The notes: a model not told the origin generated them from the letters alone. Shown: positions 43,583 to 52,481, counted from the first letter of the stretch. The stretch is DNA of 64,000 nucleotides from Bacteroides fragilis NCTC 9343 (GCF_000025985.1 NC_003228.3:1798001-1862000); one strand, 5' to 3'. Made by a program: numbers and translations.

Positions 43583-45619
43583 TTAGTATCTTACTTTCAT
43601 CGTCACTCTCACCGAGCGTCCCGGCATGGGGAAGTTCTTCACTATCTCGTAATTCTTGTCCAGTAAGTTCAGCACTTCCACTGTCAGGGATGTGTTTACG
43701 TTACGGATACGCAGATCGCGGCTGACGGATACACTGTGGTCGCTGTAACTGTCCAGCCGGTTTTCGCGAAGGTTCTGTCCCAGCATATAGCGCTTGCCCG
43801 AAAAGAGGAACGAGTAGGAGAGGTTCACCCACGGAGTCTCGATGCCGGCTTGTCCCGATCCGGATACACGGGGAGTATAGGCGATTTGTTGCTTGTAGGT
43901 TTTCCCTCCCGGTTCGGTCATATCCAGTGCACGCTGATAAGTGTAGTTCCCCGAAAGGTTCACCCGTAGTTTCTCCCAGGGTTGCAGGCTGATGTTTCCG
44001 GCAATGTCTATTCCCTTGATGTCCACTTTGCCGAGGTTCACCATGCTCCATATAAAGAGGTTCTTGGTGGGGATGGCGATGATTTTGTCTTTCACCTTAT
44101 TATAATAAGCATCTGCCGTGACGGATACGTAGGGGATCAGTTCATTGATCGATCGGCTGTACGTCAGTCCCAGGTTGTATTGTGTGGTGCTTTCCGGTTT
44201 CAGGTTCGTGTTGCCCACCTGCCCGTAGTACAGGTCGTTGAAGCTGGGCAACCGGAAGATGTCTTTATAGAACAGGCGGATGCGGAACTCTTCGCTGGCA
44301 AAGGGCTTGAACGACGCGCTGACGTACGGAGAGAGTTTCCGCCGGTTGGCTGCGGCGCTGCCTTGGCGCACCTCTTCGTTGATGACCGTTGCCAGTACCG
44401 AGGCGGATGCCGTCAACCAGTCGTTAACGTATTTTCCGGCAAAAGCCGTCAGCCACGAATAACGGGTAGGATATGCGAAATCTTTCAGGTTCGCGTTCAG
44501 CCGGTTGATGCTCGCGTCTGTCGAAAGCGAAAAAGAGAGGTTGCTGAGCACCCGGTAGAGCGCCGAAGCCGAGAGGTAATACTCTTGCTGGTAATAACTG
44601 TTCTCCGTTTTGCCTTCCGAACCTTTATAGTCGGGGTCGAGATAACGTTGGTAGCTCCAGTTCCATTTGGCCGAAGTCTGGAAGACCCATTGGCGGCTGA
44701 ATTCTTTTTTGTATTGGCTTTGCACGAAGACATTCTTATCCCAGAGATGCTGTGAAGAGTAGTCGTAATAGTAAGTCGTGGCATTGGGCAGTCCGCGGGA
44801 CGACTGATAGTAATAGGCCTTTAGCCGCCATTGTTCCGTATCCGAGAAGTTGCCGAACAATCCCGCTTCGGCACGGAGGTTTTTCACTTCCGTGTTTTTC
44901 CGTTTCTCACGGGAGGTCAGGTCATTGTCCTCGCCATAATGCAATGTGAAAGGATAATGACCATCGGCCGACATCCATTCGCCGTTGGCGGAGAGCACCC
45001 ATTTACGGCTCAGTTTCTGTTCGAGCAGGAGAGACGGATTGACCAGTCCCCACGAACCCGTTTTGAACGAGGCACTCAGGTTGGTACGCCGGTTGTCTTT
45101 GAATTGCGGTGTCAGTGTCTGTATGTTCAGTATCCCGGCGGAAGCGAAAAACCTTGCGGGCTGAAAGATGTTGTCGCTTTGTCCGTTGCTGAGTGACAGG
45201 CGGTCTACATTGTCCAGTGAGAAACGTCCGATGTCTATTTGCCCCGTCTGGCAGTCGCTGATCGTTATTCCGTCATATCCCACGGCGGTATGCTCGGCTC
45301 CGAGACTCCGCAATGAAACGGTTTTCAGTCCGCCGATGCCGCCGTAGTCTTTCACCGTAACTCCGGCAAAGTGTTTCACGGCATCCGACACTTGCAATAC
45401 GTTGAGGCTTTTGAGTTCTTCTTTAGAGAACACCTGAGTGGGAGCCATGGCTCTCACTTCGCGGGTGTGGTATGCTTCGGCAACGGTTACTTCGGGGATT
45501 GAATAAGTACGGGCAGTATCTACTTTCTGCTGCTGGGCGGAAAGCGAAACGGTAAGAGCCTGGCAGCAACAGAAAGCAACACAGGAGTATAATAGCTTAG
45601 GTAATCTGAGTATATTCAT
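43583..45619 (-). CDS. btuB: TonB-dependent B12 receptor BtuB
   Basis: 678 residues with a signal peptide (cleavage near SLSAQQ, residue 28). A TonB-box-like PEVTVAE is followed by the plug (LNVLQVSDAVKHFAGVTVKD, KTVSLRSLGAEHTAVGYDGI) and a 22-strand barrel (~170-678), ending in a C-terminal aromatic strand (VRVTMKVRY). Preceding this gene is a cobalamin riboswitch, which identifies the substrate class. It is the first gene of a three-gene leftward operon with two BtuG-like lipoproteins. Confidence 0.92.
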   Translation of the reverse strand: MNILRLPKLLYSCVAFCCCQALTVSLSAQQQKVDTARTYSIPEVTVAEAYHTREVRAMAPTQVFSKEELKSLNVLQVSDAVKHFAGVTVKDYGGIGGLKTVSLRSLGAEHTAVGYDGITISDCQTGQIDIGRFSLDNVDRLSLSNGQSDNIFQPARFFASAGILNIQTLTPQFKDNRRTNLSASFKTGSWGLVNPSLLLEQKLSRKWVLSANGEWMSADGHYPFTLHYGEDNDLTSREKRKNTEVKNLRAEAGLFGNFSDTEQWRLKAYYYQSSRGLPNATTYYYDYSSQHLWDKNVFVQSQYKKEFSRQWVFQTSAKWNWSYQRYLDPDYKGSEGKTENSYYQQEYYLSASALYRVLSNLSFSLSTDASINRLNANLKDFAYPTRYSWLTAFAGKYVNDWLTASASVLATVINEEVRQGSAAANRRKLSPYVSASFKPFASEEFRIRLFYKDIFRLPSFNDLYYGQVGNTNLKPESTTQYNLGLTYSRSINELIPYVSVTADAYYNKVKDKIIAIPTKNLFIWSMVNLGKVDIKGIDIAGNISLQPWEKLRVNLSGNYTYQRALDMTEPGGKTYKQQIAYTPRVSGSGQAGIETPWVNLSYSFLFSGKRYMLGQNLRENRLDSYSDHSVSVSRDLRIRNVNTSLTVEVLNLLDKNYEIVKNFPMPGRSVRVTMKVRY

Positions 45620-45799
45620 CTTTGTTTTTTGTTGTTAAAATGTCCGGACGAACTCACTTCGGCCGGACACACTAAATAAACTTGGCAGAGTTTATTATCA
45701 TAACTTACTTTCTCTGAATCAGAGTGATGAATAAAATGACGGATGGAATAGTTCCGGCTCATTAGACTCAACGCTTTTTCCTCGAAAGCAATGAAAAAG

Positions 45800-45975
45800 A
45801 TGCACAGGCAGGTCTTCTGACTCGTTTCTGTTGATAAGCGCCTTCCCAGGAAACGTTTCCCAGTGGCAAGTGGTGGTTGCTTACAACAATCTGATGTGAA
45901 ACTTACAGCAGCGGGACTGTTCAGGATTTGCACCTGATTCCCTTTTAATTGCATCCCCGGAACACGGAGAATACA
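45800..45975 (-). promoter_or_regulatory. Cobalamin riboswitch
   Basis: On the minus strand the order is GGGAATCAGGTGCAAATCC, the core CAGTCCCGCTGCTGTAA, GCCACTGGGAAA, CTGGGAAGGCG, and the B12 box AGTCAGAAGACCTGCC (complement of 45808-45823). These are all the conserved parts of a cobalamin riboswitch. It lies in the btuB leader, 180 bp before the start, and will reduce expression when B12 is present. Confidence 0.95.
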
Positions 45976-45988
45976 AACCAATGCACTG

Positions 45989-45996
45989 CAAAGATA
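45989..45996 (-). promoter_or_regulatory. Candidate promoter of the B12-uptake operon
   Basis: Minus-strand TATCTTTG fits TAnnTTTG and lies just upstream of the riboswitch, giving a transcript start near 45982. The -33 region is a weak match. Confidence 0.55.
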
Positions 45997-46180
45997 AAAA
46001 GAATATTAGAAATAGCATACTAATTTGTGATTATTCTTTGTGCATCGCAGAGCGGACGGAACAGCATCGGGCAGGTGATCGGAATAACGTAAACAGTCGG
46101 TGTCATTTGTCTTGACCCCGGGCGATAATGATGTCAGAATGACGGATAATCGCTCTTTGGGCTGACACACTCTTTCTCTA

Positions 46181-46356
46181 AAACCGGTGAACCGGAAGAA
46201 AAAACGGAGGAAAGCCCGGCTTTTCTGCCCCGAAAGCCGGGTTTTGAGTGGTGAAGAGCCGGGCTTTTGCAGAAAAGAAGCAGGCGTTCACTCCAAAAGA
46301 CGGGTACATTTGCTCCGAAAGAAGTAAGCATTTTCCAAAAAGGTTTACTTCTTTTT
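46181..46356. repeat. Degenerate 22-bp tandem repeat array
   Basis: Eight consecutive 22-bp blocks can be laid out from 46181, 46203, 46225, 46247, 46269, 46291, 46313 and 46335. Typical blocks read with GAAAG at positions 8-12, a G/C-rich centre (GCCGGG) and TTTT at the end; examples start at 46225, 46247 and 46313. Blocks are only partly alike (a core of 8-12 conserved positions). Two further blocks that fit lie at 46462-46505. It is in non-coding DNA upstream of the B12 riboswitch. The function is unknown. Confidence 0.5.
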
Positions 46357-46640
46357 CAAATATCTCTATATGTTATGCTCCATTACATATATTGTCATGA
46401 AAACCGGGACTTATAGCTCCGGGTTTTGTTCCGGTTGCTTACCGGATATGATCGTTCGGGGAGTGTCGGAAAGAGCGGGTTTGTCTCTAAAAAACTGCTT
46501 TATGGACGGAACATTTCCAGGTAGCTTTCTTCCGGTGGATAAAAGGAGGTAATTACTGTCGAATGGATGAACGGGCAATCGAATAGGGAGCGTTTTTCAG
46601 AACCTTGCCGTGTATCGGCCCGAAAGAACGGAAAATAGAG
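46357..46640. other. Non-coding stretch between repeat array and terminator
   Basis: No gene seen; short frames here lack ribosome sites and domain features. It contains further patches resembling the 22-bp blocks (46462-46505). Confidence 0.45.
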
Positions 46641-46679
46641 AGGTCGGATTATCATTCTGTCAAAATGATAACCCGACCT
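46641..46679 (-). terminator. Terminator of the DUF5106 gene
   Basis: AGGTCGG..TATCATT (46641-46656) pairs with AATGATA..CCGACCT (46664-46679). It lies 45 bp beyond the stop of the leftward gene at 46724; on the minus strand CTCTATTTTCC follows. Confidence 0.75.
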
Positions 46680-46723
46680 TCCGTATGTCTTTGGAGTGAA
46701 ATGCCCCGCTTCGGTATGCTTGT

Positions 46724-47659
46724 TCAGCCGCGTTCTGCCAGATACTGCTCTACCTTTTGCAGGGTGGCGTCTTTCAGCAATACGGTTTTGTTCTTATCCA
46801 GTAAATAAAGAGTGGGAATGGCTCTCAGGTCATACAGGTTTTTGTTTTTGATGACCAGTTCTTTATCATATCCGTTGGTCCATTCTTTCGCAAAGTCGTT
46901 GCGGTGCTTTTTCCATTCATCCAATTCTTCATCCGGATAGATGGACAGGACTTTCAGTTTCTTGGCGGCTGTGAATCCGTTGATGACCGGAGAAGCCTTT
47001 AACCCCTCTATCATCTCCGCGCACGCATGGCAACCCGGATTGTTGATAAACAGCAGTGTGTATTCCGCAGGGAACTGATAAAGCGTACCCTTGACGCCCG
47101 AATCCAATGTGTAGGTGAAGTTGAGTGCCTTAGTGCCTAACCGGTTCTTCTGTGCCAGCTCCAACCGTGCCTGCGGACGTATCTTCGCCGTTTCGTCCAG
47201 TGCGGGAGAGGCAATCAGGGCTTCCAGTACCGGGATATAGAATTCTTCGTTGCGCATAGGCGAGTTGGGATCGTACAGATATTTATCGGCCAGTTCCTCA
47301 AAGAAATGAAGCATCTTCCGGTTCTTCTCCGCCCGGTTGAAAGTTTCTTTCATGGCAGTTTGTGCCACAGGCAAGGGCACATGTTCCAACAGGTCACAAT
47401 AGTCTACCCAAGCCTGTTCGGGCACTTCGGCCTGATTGATGTAGGTGGTGTCCGAGAAGTCGAAACGATCCCAATAGTGTTTTACCATATAGTCCGTACG
47501 TTGTTCTACGGTATTCAGTACTACAGGTATCTGGGGTAAATTGAAAATTTTAACCGTATCTTGCTTTTCGGAAGGCTCCTGACTAGAGGCGGAACCGCTT
47601 TTACAGGCACTGAATGCCAGTATCAAGGCAAATGAAAGGTATTTTACATTGTTCATCAT
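46724..47659 (-). CDS. Thioredoxin-like lipoprotein (DUF5106)
   Basis: 311 residues with lipobox FSACK (Cys19). Residues ~45-165 fit the DUF5106 helical domain (QRTDYMVKHYWDRFDFSDTT, LADKYLYDPNSPMRNEEFY). The C-terminal part is a TlpA/AhpC-type thioredoxin fold with the redox pair in PGCHACAEM (CHAC) and the cis-Pro in RAIPTLYLLD. It is probably a periplasm-facing or surface disulfide oxidoreductase. A candidate -7 box TATCTTTG lies upstream (47682-47689, minus). A second Met precedes by one codon. Confidence 0.82.
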   Translation of the reverse strand: MMNNVKYLSFALILAFSACKSGSASSQEPSEKQDTVKIFNLPQIPVVLNTVEQRTDYMVKHYWDRFDFSDTTYINQAEVPEQAWVDYCDLLEHVPLPVAQTAMKETFNRAEKNRKMLHFFEELADKYLYDPNSPMRNEEFYIPVLEALIASPALDETAKIRPQARLELAQKNRLGTKALNFTYTLDSGVKGTLYQFPAEYTLLFINNPGCHACAEMIEGLKASPVINGFTAAKKLKVLSIYPDEELDEWKKHRNDFAKEWTNGYDKELVIKNKNLYDLRAIPTLYLLDKNKTVLLKDATLQKVEQYLAERG

Positions 47660-47681
47660 AATCTTTTGTTTTGATATGGGA

Positions 47682-47709
47682 CAAAGATAGTATTTTTATT
47701 CTATATTTG
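47682..47709. promoter_or_regulatory. Divergent promoter boxes
   Basis: Minus-strand TATCTTTG (47682-47689) faces the DUF5106 gene and plus-strand TATATTTG (47702-47709) faces the 612-residue gene; both fit TAnnTTTG. -33 boxes are not convincing. Confidence 0.45.
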
Positions 47710-47753
47710 TACTTAGTCATGAAAACGTCAGACACACAACAAGCAAATTGAAC

Positions 47754-49592
47754 ATGGAGAATAAAAAAGGACAACCTACTACAGAGGCAATCTTTAGGGG
47801 AATACAGTCAGGAAAAGTATTAGAGCTTTTTGACAAACTACAATATCAGATCGCCATTCATGGTGATCTGACTTATAGTGATCCTTGGGGGGAGGTACAC
47901 CGGTTCAGGGATCAATTTGAAAGTGCGAAACACGACTCGGATTCACCAACGGCGATAGGGCGCTATCCGTTTGCCGATGTATGGATACATTTTTATGAGA
48001 CGGAAGTGAAGGATTATTCGCTTCTACTGGAAATGTGCCTGATGGCATCCCATTCACGGACTAGTGTCTGGCGTAAAGGTTTCGGGACGTTACTCGATAA
48101 ATTATACGGAAAAATACCTTTGGTGGAGTACGAACAGGCATTGGAACATCTGGAACATCCCTATGCCCTGAGTGAAATTCTCTGGGCTTTGGAGTGGGAC
48201 TATCGGGACCAGGAGGTGTATCTGAAGTTTTCACATTACATCCTGCTCCATCTTTTGCCCTTGCTTACTCCCCGGAATATCACCTTCCTGTATAGCGTGC
48301 GCGAGTGGTTTGGTTCCACCAGTGATCATCGTGTCGTGCTTGTTCATTGTTATTGGATAGACTGCTGGCTGAAGCACCCGAAACGTTTACTGACCGATGA
48401 TGAATTTACGGCCGATTTCAAGATACGTTACGAACTCTATCGTTTGTGTAATTTCTTATCCTATAAGGAAGAGCCCTATCCGCTTGAGTTCCCTATTCGT
48501 GCTGTCGACTTCGGGAGAGCCTGTCAGATGGGGCTTCTGTCCGAAGATACACTGATGGTCGAACTGATGGATCGTCCCCTGTCGCCTGTGTTGATAGAAG
48601 AGGCTGTGGACTTTTTCTATAAGAAAGACCAAAAGGAGAAACGGCTGTATACCGATTGCCGGGATTATGATTTCAGCCGTTTCAAGAAAGTATTGGAAAA
48701 AGTAACGGAACGTATCCTCGACATCGAGCTGGAAAGGGGAGAAGCCTGTACCGATGTCACTTCGTTGGCTCGGAAGCTGGACGGGGTGACCGGAGCCGAA
48801 CTAATGATCCGCTTGTTGAGTCTGATGGGTAAGGAGAAATTCATACGGCTCGATAAATGGTACTACGATACCGGAGAAAGCCGTACAGGTATGTTCTGTC
48901 ATCTGATGTTACATTGCGCTCCTTCGCCGACAGATACGCCGGACTGGTTGAAGATGCTCGTCGAACGGGCGGGTATCACTCCGAAGCGCCTGGTGGAGAT
49001 GGCCGTGTATTCTCCCCGTTGGCTGGAGATGGTAGAAGAGGCTATCGGATGGAAAGGCCTGACCTGTGCGGCAAATTTGTTTTATGCTTACACAAGGGAG
49101 TGTTATGATGATGTGGATGAGGCAAGAATCACGCCTTATACACTCTTGTCACCTTTGGAGATCTCGGTGGGAGTGGTGGATACGGCATGGTTTTGGAAAG
49201 CCTACAATGCACTGGGACGCGAACGTTACGAAAAAGTTTTCGCGGCTTCCAAGGCTGTTACGGAATCTTCCGGTGTATATAGCCGTTTCCGGAAGTATAC
49301 GGATGCTCTTGTGGGAAAGTATACGATAGCACAGTTGGAAAGCCTGGTGATGGACAACCGGAATAAAGATTGGGTGCGTGCCTATCCGCTTGCCCCGTTT
49401 GCCGGAAAAGCCCGGAAGAAAGAGGTAGATGCGCGGCTCCGCTTCCTCAAGGCTTTCTGGCTAAGCAGTGACACCCTGTCCGGACGTCATACTGCTGAAA
49501 AGGAGGCCGTACAGGTGGCTCTTGACAACCTTACCGGAAATTCCGGACTGGGGAATCTGGATACCAGGTGGTTTAAAAAGAAGGTCTGGTGA
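47754..49592 (+). CDS. Unknown 612-residue soluble protein
   Basis: 612 residues from the ATG at 47754 (a TTG two codons earlier is the other start). There is no signal peptide and no membrane span. It is rich in Trp, Tyr and Leu with an even helical pattern (LYGKIPLVEYEQALEHLEHP, YALSEILWALEWDYRDQEVY), suggesting an alpha-solenoid. I recognise no domain. The gene is alone between the DUF5106 gene (divergent) and a convergent histidine kinase gene 5 bp after it. Confidence 0.65.
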   Translation: MENKKGQPTTEAIFRGIQSGKVLELFDKLQYQIAIHGDLTYSDPWGEVHRFRDQFESAKHDSDSPTAIGRYPFADVWIHFYETEVKDYSLLLEMCLMASHSRTSVWRKGFGTLLDKLYGKIPLVEYEQALEHLEHPYALSEILWALEWDYRDQEVYLKFSHYILLHLLPLLTPRNITFLYSVREWFGSTSDHRVVLVHCYWIDCWLKHPKRLLTDDEFTADFKIRYELYRLCNFLSYKEEPYPLEFPIRAVDFGRACQMGLLSEDTLMVELMDRPLSPVLIEEAVDFFYKKDQKEKRLYTDCRDYDFSRFKKVLEKVTERILDIELERGEACTDVTSLARKLDGVTGAELMIRLLSLMGKEKFIRLDKWYYDTGESRTGMFCHLMLHCAPSPTDTPDWLKMLVERAGITPKRLVEMAVYSPRWLEMVEEAIGWKGLTCAANLFYAYTRECYDDVDEARITPYTLLSPLEISVGVVDTAWFWKAYNALGRERYEKVFAASKAVTESSGVYSRFRKYTDALVGKYTIAQLESLVMDNRNKDWVRAYPLAPFAGKARKKEVDARLRFLKAFWLSSDTLSGRHTAEKEAVQVALDNLTGNSGLGNLDTRWFKKKVW

Positions 49593-49597
49593 TGGCT

Positions 49598-51379
49598 CTA
49601 CCTCTCCTTAGCCAGGGTGAATACAAACTCCAGACCGCCTCCCTGGTTGTTTTTGGCCGATATGTTTCCGCCGTGGAGGATAACGGCATTCTTGACAATG
49701 GCCAGTCCTAACCCCGTGCCTCCCAGTTTGCGAGAGCGCCCTTTGTCCACTCGGTAAAAGCGTTCGAAAAGACGGTTCAGGTGTTCGGGCGACACTCCGA
49801 CGCCTGTGTCGGCAAAGCTGAAGTAGTAGAACTTCTCGTCTTCGCGGAAACAGTTGATGTGGATTTGGATATTGTTTCCGGCGTAAGCGATGGCATTGTC
49901 CATCAGGTTGCGGAAGATGGAGTAGAGCAGCGAGTAGTTGCCCCGTATCTGAATCTCTTTCTTCAGTGAATTGACCACCGTGATGTGTTTCTCTTCCAGT
50001 TCCAGGGATACCTCGTTCACGATGTTGGTCACCAGGACACTGATGTCCATCTTTTCCATGTCGATCATGTTGGCGGCCTCGTCCATACGCGTCAGTACGG
50101 AGATGTCACGCAATAATCGGCTCAGGCGGTTACTCTGTGCATAACAGCGTTCAAGGAACACATTCATCTTTTCCTTCGGGAGGTTTTCGTTGTTGACAAT
50201 GGTCTCCAGGTAACCCTGGATACTGCTGACCGGAGTTTTCAATTCATGCGCGATGTTTTGTGTCAGTTGCCGTTTCAGGCGGATCTGCTCTTCTTCCTGA
50301 GTGACGTCGTTGATGCTGATCTCAAAGCTCATATCCTGGAAGATGATGCACTCCACGATAAAAGTTTTCCCGTTTTTATTGATAGTGATGGACATTCGTT
50401 TCTCCTCCTTGCCGACGGGACGTTTGGGAGCTTTGTTGATGAAGTCCGTTATCTCTTTGAGCTCGCTGATATTGAATACCTCTTCTGCCGTTTCCAGGTT
50501 TGAGTCCGATATCAGATTGCTGTATTGGGTAAACAAGTTGTTGACCAGGATCTCTTTTTTGTCTTTATTGAATACTCCCAGCCCTTCATGCGAAATCTGC
50601 AGGTGTGTGATCAGCTTCTCCCTCTCGATGTAGAGTGCCTCTTTCGTTTCGTGGAGACGTTTGTATATCTGAATGATGTGTTGCGAAATCTCACCCAGTT
50701 CATTGTGGGGGAAGGCCGACTGCATCGCCATTTCGATAGGTTCATTGCGGTCGGCACGCATAGCGAATTCGCGGAGCTGGCTGATGGAAGTGCCCAGCTT
50801 GTTGGTAAACTTATAGAAGATGATCATCAGCAACAGGGTGACGATAACGGTGAACCAGATGTAATGCGGGTCCGCTTTCAGGTTATTGATCAGGCTGACA
50901 CTGTAGGGCAGAGCCGAGCGGATGATGTAGTCCTTATATAAGGTGGCGGAGTAGAAGTAGGGGACTCCGGTTGTTTCGGAGGTGCGGCGTACATCGAAGC
51001 CGACCCCATTGTACAAGGCCTTTTGTACCTCTTCCCGGTCGAGATGATTGCCCAACTGCTCCACATTCTGTTCCTGACTGTCGAAAAGCACTTTCCCATC
51101 GAGGTTTACTACAGTGATGCGCAAATCTTTCAATACGTTATGTTGCAGGTAATCGGAGATCACCTCAGTCATATCCTGTGGGTGATCGTACAACTTCTCG
51201 TACAGCAGATTATTGCAATCCTGTAACTGTATATTCAGTAACTCTACTTTATACTCTTTCTCCCTCTGATACTGATAGGCCATGAAGCAGGCGGCAAACA
51301 CCAGGAACAGGGAAATGACCGAAAGGAATAACTTCCGGCTGAAAGAGAGAAAGTGCTTTTGGGTGACAGGTAGGTTCAT
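49598..51379 (-). CDS. Sensor histidine kinase (PhoR-like)
   Basis: 593 residues from the ATG at 51379 (the frame is open 17 codons further). First membrane span LFLSVISLFLVFAACFMAYQ, a periplasmic part of ~150 residues, second span WFTVIVTLLLMIIFYKF, HAMP, a PAS-like region, then HisKA with the phospho-His in NIAHELKTPVSSI. ATP-binding boxes: N (NLMDNAIAYAG), G1 (FADTGVGVS) and G2 (GGTGLGLAIVKN). The response regulator gene lies 140 bp upstream on the same strand. The signal is unknown. Confidence 0.93.
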   Translation of the reverse strand: MNLPVTQKHFLSFSRKLFLSVISLFLVFAACFMAYQYQREKEYKVELLNIQLQDCNNLLYEKLYDHPQDMTEVISDYLQHNVLKDLRITVVNLDGKVLFDSQEQNVEQLGNHLDREEVQKALYNGVGFDVRRTSETTGVPYFYSATLYKDYIIRSALPYSVSLINNLKADPHYIWFTVIVTLLLMIIFYKFTNKLGTSISQLREFAMRADRNEPIEMAMQSAFPHNELGEISQHIIQIYKRLHETKEALYIEREKLITHLQISHEGLGVFNKDKKEILVNNLFTQYSNLISDSNLETAEEVFNISELKEITDFINKAPKRPVGKEEKRMSITINKNGKTFIVECIIFQDMSFEISINDVTQEEEQIRLKRQLTQNIAHELKTPVSSIQGYLETIVNNENLPKEKMNVFLERCYAQSNRLSRLLRDISVLTRMDEAANMIDMEKMDISVLVTNIVNEVSLELEEKHITVVNSLKKEIQIRGNYSLLYSIFRNLMDNAIAYAGNNIQIHINCFREDEKFYYFSFADTGVGVSPEHLNRLFERFYRVDKGRSRKLGGTGLGLAIVKNAVILHGGNISAKNNQGGGLEFVFTLAKER

Positions 51380-51405
51380 ATATGTAATGTTTTTGAGTTT
51401 TGATT

Positions 51406-51503
51406 CACCACAGAGTAACAGGAGTCTCACAGGGTTTTAATCTCTTGTTTATAGGATATTAAGAGAAAATAATCTTTGTGGAACTCTGTGCTACTCTGTG
51501 GTG
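51406..51503. repeat. Inverted repeat between response regulator and kinase genes
   Basis: CACCACAGAGTA (51406-51417) and its exact complement TACTCTGTGGTG (51492-51503), continuing with mismatches for about 14 bp further inward. Phrases of this kind ('cacagagtaacacagag') recur in Bacteroides intergenic DNA. It could fold in the mRNA between the two genes. Confidence 0.5.
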
Positions 51504-51518
51504 AGGTCCGATTCGCCT

Positions 51519-52208
51519 CTATTCCGTTTCGAAGCAATAACCGTATCCCAGGCGGGTGACGATACGTTTACCGTAGGTACCGATCTTTTTCCGTAACCGG
51601 GTGATGTTGACGTCTATGGTGCGGTCCAGTACATAGACTTCGTCGCTCCAGATCCGGCTCAGAATATCTTCGCGCGAGAAGACGCGTCCCTTGTTTTGTA
51701 ACAGCAGGAAGAGGATTTCGAACTCTTTCTTGGTCAGGGGTACTTCTTCGCCGTCGATGCTTACTTTCTTTTTGGTAATATCGATCACCAGAGACTGGTA
51801 GCAAAGTTGTTCGGGTGCTTTTTCCGTATCGGAGGTAGCAGTACGCCGGAGCACGGCCTTTACACGGGCAATGACCTCACGCAGGGAGAAGGGCTTTGAA
51901 ATATAGTCGTCCGCTCCCAGGTTGAATCCGGTGACGGTGTCATTTTCCGTATCTTTGGCAGTGATGAATATAATGGGAACCTGCGCTGTCTTTTTATCCT
52001 TTTTCAGCAGATTGGCCATTTTGAATCCGGAAATTTCCCCCATCATGACATCCAATAACAGCAGGTGATAGCTGCTGATATTCATTTTCAGGGCCTCTTC
52101 CGCAGAGTTGGCAGTATCTACTTCATACCCTTCGTTCTCAAGATTGAACTTCAGAATCTCACAGAGGTCTTCTTCATCGTCGACCACTAAAATACGGTAA
52201 TCGTTCAT
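51519..52208 (-). CDS. OmpR/PhoB-family response regulator
   Basis: 229 residues. The receiver domain has the acidic pocket D10-D11, phospho-acceptor Asp53 (LLLLDVMMGE), Thr83 (FITAKD) and Lys105 (YISKPF). A winged-helix DNA-binding domain follows (LTKKEFEILFLLLQNKGRVF, SDEVYVLDRTIDVNITRLRK). It pairs with the kinase encoded downstream on the same strand, and is first in the two-gene unit behind its own promoter. Confidence 0.95.
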   Translation of the reverse strand: MNDYRILVVDDEEDLCEILKFNLENEGYEVDTANSAEEALKMNISSYHLLLLDVMMGEISGFKMANLLKKDKKTAQVPIIFITAKDTENDTVTGFNLGADDYISKPFSLREVIARVKAVLRRTATSDTEKAPEQLCYQSLVIDITKKKVSIDGEEVPLTKKEFEILFLLLQNKGRVFSREDILSRIWSDEVYVLDRTIDVNITRLRKKIGTYGKRIVTRLGYGYCFETE

Positions 52209-52233
52209 TGTATTCTTTGTTAATGTAATACTA

Positions 52234-52266
52234 CAAAGTTAAACTTTATTTCTTTTCTTTTGCAAA
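52234..52266 (-). promoter_or_regulatory. Promoter of the response regulator/kinase genes
   Basis: Minus-strand TTTG (complement of 52263-52266), 21-nt spacer, TAACTTTG (complement of 52234-52241), a good match to the Bacteroides consensus, 26 nt before the regulator start. Confidence 0.6.
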
Positions 52267-52360
52267 GATGGAGGCTTTTTGTTACGAGGGGATGAAACAC
52301 GTATTACGATTCGATTACATTTCCATCCCGTCTGCAACCCTCTGTAGGCATGATTCCGTT

Positions 52361-52448
52361 GGTTCTAAACCGACCGGACCTACCTTTTAAACCAATGCCC
52401 TTTGGGTTTAAAACCAACGGGGCTTTGCTTTCAAACCAACAATCCCGA
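52361..52448. repeat. Four 22-bp degenerate tandem repeats
   Basis: Units begin at 52361, 52383, 52405 and 52427; the core AAACC falls at 52367, 52389, 52411 and 52433, exactly 22 bp apart. Typical units read GG/CTTTTAAAACCAAC and then vary. It lies between the divergent regulator promoter and the transglutaminase-like gene. Confidence 0.55.
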
Positions 52449-52481
52449 GGTTCGGGAGACACTTTATCAACAAAAATGTTG

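Noticed and set aside
45616..45981. A 121-codon minus-strand frame upstream of btuB
   Set aside because: It covers the cobalamin riboswitch, whose conserved elements explain the sequence, and the translation has no domain features.
46181..46356. The 22-bp array as a CRISPR
   Set aside because: There are no identical repeats of 23-47 bp with unique spacers and no cas genes; the blocks are contiguous and degenerate.
46370..46552. A 60-codon plus-strand frame in the non-coding stretch
   Set aside because: No ribosome site and no conserved features; it overlaps repeat-like DNA.
49598..52208. The kinase/regulator pair as RprX/RprY
   Set aside because: The regulator's N terminus differs from the RprY sequence I recall; kept as an unnamed PhoR/PhoB-like pair.
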